DNA of 6,338 nucleotides from the NCBI GenBank assembly GCA_028716025.1, contig JAQUQP010000115.1, positions 1 through 6,338 of the forward strand, given 5' to 3'. The DNA comes from a bacterium. GTDB lineage: Bacteria > UBA6262. Both the position numbers and the translations under genes were made by a program. Position 1 is the first letter of the stretch. Each line of letters opens with the position of its first letter. This document shows, in pieces, positions 1 to 5,968 of this stretch. The notes beneath the pieces are model-generated. The model was not told the DNA's origin and did not search any database. It saw nothing but the letters and a program-made list of their open reading frames with translations.

Positions 1-25
1 GAGTTACATTGTATGTTTTACTCAA
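1..25 (-). CDS. 5' end of a downstream gene, possibly an isopropylmalate/isocitrate dehydrogenase (partial)
   Basis: Only the first eight codons are inside the window. On the minus strand a TTG at 25-23 opens a frame reading M-S-K-T-Y-N-V-T to the edge. The start is supported by a full AAGGAG at 37-32 with a 6-nt spacer, the same arrangement as for the response regulator upstream. N-termini of this kind (a short basic start, then Y-N-V/I-T leading into a PGDGIGPE loop) are common in the isocitrate/isopropylmalate dehydrogenase family. The gene lies downstream of leuC and leuD on the same strand, so leuB is a reasonable guess. Eight residues cannot prove it. The existence of a gene start here is much better supported than its identity. 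Confidence 0.5.
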
Positions 26-31
26 TCGATA

Positions 32-37
32 CTCCTT
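32..37 (-). promoter_or_regulatory. Ribosome binding site for the gene at the left edge
   Basis: The minus strand reads AAGGAG at 37-32, followed by six bases and a TTG codon at 25-23. This Shine-Dalgarno match is what identifies the TTG as a start and shows that a new gene begins just before the window edge. Confidence 0.6.
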
Positions 38-55
38 GTTGTTAGTCTCGTTATA

Positions 56-79
56 CGGTGTACGGTTTGGATGCCCGAT
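56..79 (-). repeat. Second copy of the hairpin's 3' arm
   Basis: The minus strand at 79-56 reads ATCGGG, seven other bases, then ACCGTACACCG. This resembles the 3' arm at 118-95, which has ATCGGG followed by ACCGTAACCGA. ACCGTACACCG (66-56) is complementary at 10 of 11 positions to the 5' arm at 159-149, and ATCGGG (79-74) to CCCGAT at 134-129. The 5' arm can therefore pair with either copy. The element ends 18 bases before the ribosome binding site of the next gene and does not cover it. Confidence 0.45.
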
Positions 80-94
80 TAAATACTACGTCTG

Positions 95-160
95 TCGGTT
101 ACGGTAACGAGGCCCGATTTTTTCCTTTATCGGGTTTCGTCTCCGTTCACCGTAAACCGA
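95..160 (-). repeat. Long imperfect inverted repeat (RNA hairpin) after the response regulator gene
   Basis: Starting one base after the regulator's stop codon, the transcript can fold into a bulged stem. The arms are 160-129 and 118-95 with a 10-nt purine loop at 128-119. Paired blocks are 160-155 with 100-95 (TCGGTT/AACCGA), 153-149 with 105-101 (ACGGT/ACCGT), 147-144 with 109-106 (AACG/CGTT) and 134-129 with 118-113 (CCCGAT/ATCGGG). This gives 21 base pairs in total, with single-base bulges at 154 and 148 and an asymmetric internal loop. No U-tract follows the 3' arm on the minus strand, so it is not a standard intrinsic terminator. It could stabilise the upstream mRNA, act as a leader element for the next gene, or be a dispersed palindromic repeat. 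Confidence 0.65.
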
Positions 161-1108
161 TCATTTGCCTGGTTCCGCTCGGCGGTCCTTAATATAAATA
201 CTCTTGCTGAAAGTCTTAGCGTAAGCGCCTAGGTCTGCGCCAATTTCACTGATCTCTTCGGGACATTCCAAGCTGATCCGTTCATTAGTCACAACCGCTA
301 TATAGATGGTCATGATCGGGAACTTGTTAATATTCCCTTTACGGTCATGGCTGATGATATAGCTTCGCGCGCGGTCTTCTTCTGAATAGAATTTAGGTAT
401 ACCCTGATCAAAACGTTTGATCACTTCTTGACAAATCATATCTACAATATCCGGCCCACAGATTATGATAAAATCATCACCGCCAATATGTCCGGCAAAA
501 TCTGTATCCTTACCAATTTCCTTGACTGTACCGGCGATCAATTCACCGGTAAACTTGATCACTTTATCGCCATGTTCGAAGCCATATTTATCATTGAAAG
601 CCTTGAACTGGCGCAAGTCAAGATGGCAAACTGCCATTCTTTCATGGTTATCAAGTCTTTTCTGCATTTCTTGTTTAATGGAAACATTACCTGGCAATTT
701 GGTCAAAGGATTGGCATCCAGTGAAGTCATGGTTCGCCGCAAAATCATTTTTACCCGGGCCAACAATTCAATCGGTTCAAATGGTTTCACAACGTAATCG
801 TCCACTCCAGCTTCTATCCCTTTAACCTTATCCTGCACATCCCCTTTTGCTGTAAGCATAATTATGGGAATATGACGATATAAAATATCGCTTTTCAATA
901 AACGCGCTACTTCATGGCCATTCATTTCCGGCATCATGTAATCCAGCACGATCAGGTCCGGCGGCCCTTGTTTTACCTGGGCAATCGCTTCCTTACCGTT
1001 CAAAGCTTCTTTTACTTCATAACCTTCGCTTTCTAGCGTTAGCCTGAGTACATCTAGGATGTCCCGGTTATCGTCAACAGTAAGTATCGTACCTTTATTG
1101 ACTGCCAT
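161..1108 (-). CDS. Response regulator with receiver domain and divergent GGDEF (diguanylate-cyclase-like) domain
   Basis: This is a 315-residue cytoplasmic two-component output protein. The ATG at 1108 is chosen because AAGGAG lies at 1120-1115 with a 6-nt spacer; an in-frame ATG at 1144 would add 12 residues but has no such site. Residues 5-125 form a CheY-type receiver with acidic pair D12/D13, phosphoacceptor D56 (in VLDYMMP), T86 and K108 (KPF). After a linker beginning LTKLPGN (135-141), residues 145-310 match a GGDEF domain: LDLRQFKAFND (163-173), YGFEHGD (175-181) and GGDDF (209-213). Compared with PleD, D164, N172, D181 and D211 keep the metal and guanine positions. R166 replaces an aspartate, D212 replaces the glutamate of GGEEF, and the I-site position reads KDTD instead of RxxD. 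Receiver phosphorylation would be expected to control the output, but cyclase activity is uncertain. No cognate histidine kinase is visible. It lies 102 bp after leuD on the same strand. Confidence 0.9.
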   Translation of the reverse strand: MAVNKGTILTVDDNRDILDVLRLTLESEGYEVKEALNGKEAIAQVKQGPPDLIVLDYMMPEMNGHEVARLLKSDILYRHIPIIMLTAKGDVQDKVKGIEAGVDDYVVKPFEPIELLARVKMILRRTMTSLDANPLTKLPGNVSIKQEMQKRLDNHERMAVCHLDLRQFKAFNDKYGFEHGDKVIKFTGELIAGTVKEIGKDTDFAGHIGGDDFIIICGPDIVDMICQEVIKRFDQGIPKFYSEEDRARSYIISHDRKGNINKFPIMTIYIAVVTNERISLECPEEISEIGADLGAYAKTFSKSIYIKDRRAEPGK

Positions 1109-1114
1109 ACAACA

Positions 1115-1120
1115 CTCCTT
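1115..1120 (-). promoter_or_regulatory. Ribosome binding site deciding the response regulator start
   Basis: AAGGAG at 1120-1115, with a 6-nt spacer to the ATG at 1108-1106, favours this start over the in-frame ATG at 1144. The receiver fold starts within a few residues of it. Confidence 0.75.
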
Positions 1121-1210
1121 GTAAACCCAAAAATCAAATCTCAAGAATCAAAACCACACATGAAATATTTAAAAATTACATTGTCATTTTGATATTATAT
1201 TTTTACCTTT

Positions 1211-1723
1211 TTATTTTTCTTTTAATGCAAATCCTTTATGCTTTCTTATATGCTCAACCAAACCGCCGTCTGACAGTAAAGTCAACATCACCGGTGGCAG
1301 CGGTTTTATGGATATCTCTCTGTTTTGCGTCTTGTTAATAACCAGCCCTTTAGAAAGATCGACTGATAATTCATCGCCTTCATTAATCTTGTCTGTATCA
1401 CATTCGATCAAAGGCAATCCGATATTAAAAGCATTGCGATAAAAAATGCGGGCGAAACTTTTAGCTATTACTGCGTTGATCTTAGCGTATTTGATAGCCT
1501 GGGGTGCCTGCTCGCGGGATGATCCGCAACCGAAATTCTTGCCGGCCACGATAAAATCGCCATCTTGCCGCCTTTGGAAAAAACCAGGATCCAGGTCTTC
1601 CATTACATGGGTCGCTAATTCATTAGGGTCCTGGATCTTGAATTTATAGCGGCCGCTAATGATATAGTCTGTATTAATATCATCTTCCTGTGAAAACTTT
1701 CTGGCTTTGCCGTTTAATAACAT
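1211..1723 (-). CDS. leuD: 3-isopropylmalate dehydratase small subunit (archaeal-type LeuD)
   Basis: This 170-residue protein is the swivelling domain of an aconitase-family hydro-lyase. With LeuC it would interconvert 2- and 3-isopropylmalate in leucine synthesis in the cytoplasm. The length fits the short archaeal-type small subunits; classic bacterial LeuD is about 200 residues. Family signatures are [13 protein letters not shown] (14-26), [19 protein letters not shown] (56-74) and [22 protein letters not shown] (from 84 to 105). The ATG at 1723 has AAGGAG at 1734-1729 with a 5-nt spacer. The substrate-recognition loop after GRY reads KFKI (27-30) and lacks the YLR or YLV seen in well-studied isopropylmalate and homoaconitate enzymes. 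The family is therefore certain, but the exact substrate (isopropylmalate, homoaconitate, citramalate-type) is inferred. It follows leuC after 117 bp of repeat-rich spacer. Confidence 0.9.
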   Translation of the reverse strand: MLLNGKARKFSQEDDINTDYIISGRYKFKIQDPNELATHVMEDLDPGFFQRRQDGDFIVAGKNFGCGSSREQAPQAIKYAKINAVIAKSFARIFYRNAFNIGLPLIECDTDKINEGDELSVDLSKGLVINKTQNREISIKPLPPVMLTLLSDGGLVEHIRKHKGFALKEK

Positions 1724-1743
1724 GTCCTCTCCTTGATTGATTC

Positions 1744-1836
1744 AGCTGTAAAGCTGTAAAGATGTAGAGAAGCTTGCCTCTTTTTACCTTTACAGCTCGC
1801 TTCACTTCGAAGTAATACTCCTACACCTTTACACCT
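1744..1836 (-). repeat. Tandem 8-bp units in inverted arrangement between leuC and leuD
   Basis: On the plus strand, GCTGTAAA occurs twice in tandem (1745-1752, 1753-1760), followed by the related GATGTAGA (1761-1768). At the other end the minus strand shows the same pattern: GGTGTAAA then GGTGTAGG (1835-1820). A third copy, CTTTACAGCT (1788-1797), is a perfect 10-base complement of AGCTGTAAAG at 1744-1753 and at 1752-1761. The leuC-leuD transcript can therefore form a hairpin with arms 1797-1788 and 1761-1752 (or 1753-1744), containing an inner AGAG/CTCT pairing. Alternatively the outer units 1836-1820 can pair with 1770-1753. A 10-bp palindrome ACTTCGAAGT lies at 1804-1813. No U-tract follows, so termination is unlikely. 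The structure ends about 10 to 20 bases before the leuD ribosome binding site. Confidence 0.6.
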
Positions 1837-1840
1837 GCTC

Positions 1841-3097
1841 TTATTTAAGATACTTCCGCGGATCAGTGATCTTTCCTTCAATCATACTGGCAGCCACTGT
1901 AGCCGGAGAACCCAGATAAATAAAAGCATTGATATTGCCCATTCGTCCTTTAAAGTTACGGTTAGCCGTAGAAATAACATTTTCCCCGTCCGCAGGCACT
2001 CCATTATGCGTACCAACACATGGCCCACATCCAGGGGTTACTAAAGTCGCTCCAGAATCCAGCAATATATTGATATATCCTTTTTTGATGGCTTCTTTCA
2101 GGATCCAATTGCTGGCCGGCGCGACAATCAAACGTACCCCTTTTTTAATCTTCCTACCCTTCAAAATCTTACAAGCTGCGGTAAAATCTTCCAGCCGGCC
2201 ATTCGTGCAAGTACCGATATAGCCTTGGGCTATAGGTGTACCGGCAACTTCTGCTACGGGGCATACATTGTCCACTCGGTGCGGCTTGGCTATTTGCGGA
2301 GTAAGCTTGCTTATATTGTATTCCAGTACTTTATGATACACGGCATCGGCATCAGCAGCTACAGGTTTAAATTTACGTTTGGAATGCTGCCTAATCCAGG
2401 CCATTGTTTTCTTATCACAATTCATGATCCCGAACTTAGCGCCCATTTCTATCGCCATGTTGGCTATGGTAAACCGGCCTTCTACGCTTAAGGCGTCTAT
2501 TACCGGACCGGTATACTCGCAGGACATATAGGTTGCCCCGTCCGCTCCCACCTGCCCGATCAAGTACAGGATCAGGTCTTTACTATATACTCCTTGAGGT
2601 AATTTGCCCTGGCAAATAAATTTAATACTTTCCGGTACTTTGAACCAGTTATACCCGGTAGCTACGCAGGCCGCCACATCAGTGGAACCCATACCGGTAG
2701 CTGCCGCATTCAGGGCGCCATACGTACAAGTATGTGAATCCGCTCCAACTACCAGGTCGCCTGGAACTACATAACCGCGTTCCGGGACTATTTGGTGGCA
2801 TACCCCTTGCCCTACATCATAAAAATGTATTTTTTGCGCCAGGGCAAAGTCACGGATCTTTTTATGAATACGGCTAACCCCTTCGTTCGGACTGGGAGAA
2901 GAATGGTCTATGATCACCGCCATTTTATTAGCTGAGAATACTTTTTTCACACCCATTTTATTAAAGCTGTCGATCACAATTCCAGAGGTACCATCTTGTC
3001 CCAGGCAAAAATCAATCTTCGATAAAATAATATCATTAGCTTTTACCGCTTTGCCAGTATGCTTTGAAAATATTTTTTCAATAATTGTTTGTCCCAA
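1841..3097 (-). CDS. leuC: 3-isopropylmalate dehydratase large subunit (archaeal-type LeuC)
   Basis: This 418-residue aconitase-family protein is the [4Fe-4S] catalytic subunit paired with LeuD. Its length matches the archaeal-type LeuC/homoaconitase large subunit (about 420) rather than the roughly 465-residue enterobacterial form. The cluster ligands are visible as C297 (GTCTNGRLED), C357 and C360 (PGCGPCVG). Other signatures are GADSHTCTYGA (118-128), GMGSTD (135-140), the NRNFKGRMGN segment (379-388) and YLGSPATVAAS (394-404) near the C-terminus. Translation starts at TTG 3097-3095, preceded by GGAG at 3108-3105 with a 7-nt spacer. An ATG at 3110 is out of frame, and the N-terminus MGQTIIEKIFSKHTG aligns with the family start. 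The gene has its own promoter at 3170-3142. The product is an isopropylmalate dehydratase by best guess; homoaconitase or a related dehydratase cannot be excluded. Confidence 0.92.
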   Translation of the reverse strand: MGQTIIEKIFSKHTGKAVKANDIILSKIDFCLGQDGTSGIVIDSFNKMGVKKVFSANKMAVIIDHSSPSPNEGVSRIHKKIRDFALAQKIHFYDVGQGVCHQIVPERGYVVPGDLVVGADSHTCTYGALNAAATGMGSTDVAACVATGYNWFKVPESIKFICQGKLPQGVYSKDLILYLIGQVGADGATYMSCEYTGPVIDALSVEGRFTIANMAIEMGAKFGIMNCDKKTMAWIRQHSKRKFKPVAADADAVYHKVLEYNISKLTPQIAKPHRVDNVCPVAEVAGTPIAQGYIGTCTNGRLEDFTAACKILKGRKIKKGVRLIVAPASNWILKEAIKKGYINILLDSGATLVTPGCGPCVGTHNGVPADGENVISTANRNFKGRMGNINAFIYLGSPATVAASMIEGKITDPRKYLK

Positions 3098-3104
3098 ATT
3101 TATG

Positions 3105-3108
3105 CTCC
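3105..3108 (-). promoter_or_regulatory. Ribosome binding site for the leuC TTG start
   Basis: GGAG at 3108-3105 lies 7 bases before the TTG at 3097. The same GGAG is preceded directly by AT, making an out-of-frame ATG at 3110 that should not be mistaken for the leuC start. Confidence 0.55.
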
Positions 3109-3141
3109 ATTTATAATTGAGTTCTAAATTTCAATTTTTTT

Positions 3142-3170
3142 ATTATATCATTTAGCCTGTCTTTTTTCAA
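3142..3170 (-). promoter_or_regulatory. Sigma70-type promoter upstream of leuC
   Basis: The minus strand has TTGAAA (3170-3165), exactly 17 bases, then a consensus TATAAT (3147-3142). The -10 is preceded by TGA, giving an extended -10 (TGn). That TGA is the stop codon of the O-antigen-ligase gene, so the promoter is embedded in the end of the upstream gene. Expected transcription start is about 3135, leaving a leader of roughly 40 nt before the leuC TTG. It separates leucine-type genes from the glycan operon although all run in the same direction. Confidence 0.7.
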
Positions 3171-4818
3171 TAGTTTTTTGCAAAGAATCATATTCGTTTT
3201 TCAGCCCTTGCACGTTAGGCGCTAGTTTAATCACCCGGGAGTAGGCGTCCAAAGCTTCCGCCCAGTGCCCCGTGCGAGCCTGGAAGATGCCTAGATCTCT
3301 CCACCGGAAAGGATTCAATGGTTCAAGCAGCGCGGCTTTTTCAAAATAATATTTGGCCGCCCAAAGGAATATTTCATCGTTGAGTATTTTACCCTGAGCG
3401 TAATAAGCCTTGGCTGCGCCGGTCTTTATCTCCGCGCTGATAGGATTATATTTCAAAGCCTCCTGGTAATACAGCATAGCTTGGACATAATTCTGGTTCT
3501 TTAATGCCTCTTCGCCTTTTTTGGCCTGGTTCTGGGCATATACAGGCAGCAACATCATTAGGCTAGCCACTATGATAAAAAACCAAATCAAAACCAGGTT
3601 CGTTATCGGCCGTTTTACGACCAGGGTCATGGCTTTACCCTCTCCCTCCTGATCCAGCCCCAGGATCGTGCAGACCATAGCCACAAAAACAAGAGCTATG
3701 GCTGGATCATGCAAGTTAAATTCAAACAGGCTTTGCGCCACGATCCCAGTCACTCCTCCGGCAAAAGCAGTTAGGTAAAACTGTTTTTCCTTACTGATCA
3801 GGTGGTACGCCCGATGATAAAACAGGGCCAGCATCCAAAGGAAAGAAAATACTCCTAATAAACCCAGGTCAGACCAAAGATTAAGTACTTCATTATGCAC
3901 ATAAGGCGCGGAGCGCAATTCTGGCATGCTTTTGTATTGGGGATAGTAATATTTAAAGGTCTCCAGCCCCGTGCCCAATATGGGATAATCTTTTAAATAC
4001 TTGAACGTCTCAGCGTACAATTCTTTTTTCTCATAAGTAAATGGGTCATTAATCTCCCTATTGAATATGACGGTCTTTAGTGAAGTCATCATGATCACAG
4101 CAAAAACGGCCAGAATTCCCAACATAAAAGAGTAAAACAAGGTTTTCCGTTTATAAAACAACACTATTGAAAAACCAACGAGCAGGCTTAAAATCCCGCC
4201 TTTGGAATCAGTAAACAATAAGGCCACCATTCCCATCGCCAGAGACAACCAGCTTACCCAGGTGAACCAGTTTCTTGGTGCAGATAACAACACTATGCTT
4301 AAAGCAAAGGTCATGGCTAAAGCGGTAAATCCCGCAAAATGGTTAGGATTGGGAAAAAGCACCTGAACCCGGCCGTAAGCCGGAACACCCCATAAACCAA
4401 AATAATGCTCAAATATTGCCAGACAGGAAAGAACCAGACTGGTTATGATCACAGTTTTCAGTATGATGCTGAATATTTTTTCACGGCTTTCATAATTAAG
4501 TATAACCAATCCAAATATCAATACCGCGGTAAATTTTAAAAAAGCCTGCAGGCTCTCGAATAAATGAGGAGACCTGGCTAAACCTACCAATGAAGCGATC
4601 AGCGCTACTACTAGTACCCGGTTAGCTCTAGCTAACCTGGTTTTTATAATCCCTTCCCCGATCATTTGAGTCACCCAGATACCCATTATGCACCAAATCA
4701 GCACTATCGTTAGTGTATCACCAAAAAGAAAGGGAATTTGCGGAATAGCAACAGCCCCGGATAGTAATAAAATTACCGACATTGTTTTCAGTTTTAATAA
4801 ACGCGCATTATCGATCAT
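3148..4818 (-). CDS. O-antigen ligase/polymerase-family membrane protein with C-terminal TPR tail
   Basis: This is a 556-residue integral membrane protein. Roughly twelve hydrophobic segments lie between residues 13 and 425 (for example 13-33, 92-108, 161-180, 207-222, 317-336, 404-425). The Wzy_C/WaaL-type region shows GRVQVLFPNPNHFAGF (149-164, with R150), TDSKGG (203-208) and a large loop with GTGLETF (282-288) and VHNEVLNLWSDLGLLG (307-322, with H308). A conserved arginine and a loop histidine are the key residues of this family. The tail at 434-550 is soluble and contains about three TPR-like units (434-459, 487-500, 507-533), probably for partner binding. The likely role is ligation or polymerisation of lipid-linked glycans; ligase and polymerase cannot be told apart by sequence alone. 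The ATG at 4818 overlaps the glycosyltransferase gene by 11 nt and has only a weak ribosome site, suggesting coupled translation. Confidence 0.85.
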   Translation of the reverse strand: MIDNARLLKLKTMSVILLLSGAVAIPQIPFLFGDTLTIVLIWCIMGIWVTQMIGEGIIKTRLARANRVLVVALIASLVGLARSPHLFESLQAFLKFTAVLIFGLVILNYESREKIFSIILKTVIITSLVLSCLAIFEHYFGLWGVPAYGRVQVLFPNPNHFAGFTALAMTFALSIVLLSAPRNWFTWVSWLSLAMGMVALLFTDSKGGILSLLVGFSIVLFYKRKTLFYSFMLGILAVFAVIMMTSLKTVIFNREINDPFTYEKKELYAETFKYLKDYPILGTGLETFKYYYPQYKSMPELRSAPYVHNEVLNLWSDLGLLGVFSFLWMLALFYHRAYHLISKEKQFYLTAFAGGVTGIVAQSLFEFNLHDPAIALVFVAMVCTILGLDQEGEGKAMTLVVKRPITNLVLIWFFIIVASLMMLLPVYAQNQAKKGEEALKNQNYVQAMLYYQEALKYNPISAEIKTGAAKAYYAQGKILNDEIFLWAAKYYFEKAALLEPLNPFRWRDLGIFQARTGHWAEALDAYSRVIKLAPNVQGLKNEYDSLQKTIEKRQAK

Positions 4819-5968
4819 CTGTATTTTTTCTCAAACTTTCGTAAAGGTTGGCTATGTCCTGTACCATAGTATCAATATTAAAACTGCCGGTAATAAGATT
4901 TCCGGCATTTTCAACGATCTTTTTGTTCTTCTCCGGCGATTCGAGGCAAGCACTGATCAGCGCCGTGAATGCCGTTAAATCATGAAATCCGGCCAGGTAT
5001 CCGGTCAAGCCGTGCTTGACCACTTCCCGGGTTCCATCAGCCGGAGTAGCTACTACCGGTACGCCGGAAACAAAAGCCTCCAGGATCACCCTGGGCAGTC
5101 CTTCCCATAATGAAGTCAAGACGCATACGTCCATCAGCTTGATCATTACCGGGATATCATCACGCCAGCCCAGAAGTTTCACAGTATCTTTCAAAGATAA
5201 TTCAGCAACCAGCGACTCTATGGCTGGCCGCAATTCTCCATCACCGATCATAACAAATTTTACCTGGGGTATTTTGACTTTAACCAATTGAGCTATACGC
5301 ACAAAATCCAATGGCGCTTTTTGCGGCTTAAAGCAAGCGATCATACCGACAACCGGAGCTTGCTCAGGTAAACCGATCTTCTTTTTTTCTCTGGCTTTGT
5401 CTATGTTTAAATTCTGGTAATCCCCGGCTTTTATACCACTATGAATAACAATATATTGCCCTATCTTACCAATTTTATTGGCCAGGGCTTTCTTGGTGTT
5501 TTCCGCGGAAACAACCACTAAAACATCAGTGATGTACGCGGTAAACCGTTCGATCCAGATAAAAAGCCATTTAGTCCATGGCTTCTGAAAATCATTAAAG
5601 CCAAACCCATGATAGGTATGAACGATCTTTTTTACACCAGCTAATTTCGCTGCCCAACGACCCAGTATACCCGCTTTCGAGGAATGTGTATGGACCAGGT
5701 CAAATTTCTCTTTACGGCAGATACGGTAAATAGCCAGTAACGCTAACAAGTCTTTCCATGGATTTACCGGCCTGTTCAGAGATGGTACAAAAATAACCCT
5801 CTTTTCCAGATTCTTGACCGCTGTATTGTCCAGATGTCCTCCCTGCCCGCTTACCAAAAAGCACTCATAAGATTGGGGGGGCAGATGGGTTACCGTATAT
5901 AAAGTATTTTCCTGGGCACCTCCCAGTTCTAGCTGGGTTATGATATGAGCTACTTTTAGTTTATCCAA
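4808..5968 (-). CDS. Glycosyltransferase family 4 (GT-B fold)
   Basis: This 386-residue cytoplasmic or membrane-associated retaining glycosyltransferase adds a sugar from a nucleotide donor to a growing surface glycan. The N-terminal acceptor domain has the GGAQENT loop (16-22), HTHSSKAGILGR (93-104) and HTYHGFGF (117-124). The C-terminal donor domain begins near 205 (VVGMIACFKPQKAPLDF) and carries GDGELR (242-247). It also has the EX7E motif in LWEGLPRVILEA (287-298; E289 and E297), followed by the GVPVVATPADGTREVV segment typical of GT4. The start is TTG at 5968-5966, inside the end of the upstream epimerase gene (8-nt overlap). No other start codon precedes the first beta strand (KVAHIITQ), and a weak GAG-type ribosome site lies upstream. 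Donor and acceptor cannot be predicted. Neighbours place it in a polysaccharide or O-antigen-like pathway. Confidence 0.9.
   Translation of the reverse strand: MDKLKVAHIITQLELGGAQENTLYTVTHLPPQSYECFLVSGQGGHLDNTAVKNLEKRVIFVPSLNRPVNPWKDLLALLAIYRICRKEKFDLVHTHSSKAGILGRWAAKLAGVKKIVHTYHGFGFNDFQKPWTKWLFIWIERFTAYITDVLVVVSAENTKKALANKIGKIGQYIVIHSGIKAGDYQNLNIDKAREKKKIGLPEQAPVVGMIACFKPQKAPLDFVRIAQLVKVKIPQVKFVMIGDGELRPAIESLVAELSLKDTVKLLGWRDDIPVMIKLMDVCVLTSLWEGLPRVILEAFVSGVPVVATPADGTREVVKHGLTGYLAGFHDLTAFTALISACLESPEKNKKIVENAGNLITGSFNIDTMVQDIANLYESLRKNTDDR

Noticed and set aside
113..134. CCCGAT/ATCGGG stem as an intrinsic terminator for the response regulator.
   Set aside because: On the minus strand the stem is followed by CCTCG, not a run of T, and it is part of a larger bulged structure.
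26..160. tRNA gene or c-di-GMP riboswitch in the left intergenic region.
   Set aside because: No T-loop (GGTTCGA-type) or cloverleaf arms were found on either strand, and the GEMM riboswitch consensus blocks are absent.
428..797. Overlapping plus-strand open frames of about 100 codons opposite the response regulator.
   Set aside because: They are antisense shadows of the receiver-GGDEF gene, with no ribosome site or recognisable protein family; the same applies to other plus-strand frames opposite leuC, leuD and the glycan genes.
1106..1144. Upstream ATG at 1144 as the response regulator start.
   Set aside because: It lacks a ribosome binding site and adds a non-conserved extension, whereas the ATG at 1108 has a well-placed AAGGAG.
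1194..1199. TATAAT on the minus strand between leuD and the response regulator, a possible separate promoter.
   Set aside because: The bases 17-18 bp upstream are AAAGAA/AAAAGA, a poor -35, and the stretch is very A+T-rich, so a chance match is likely.
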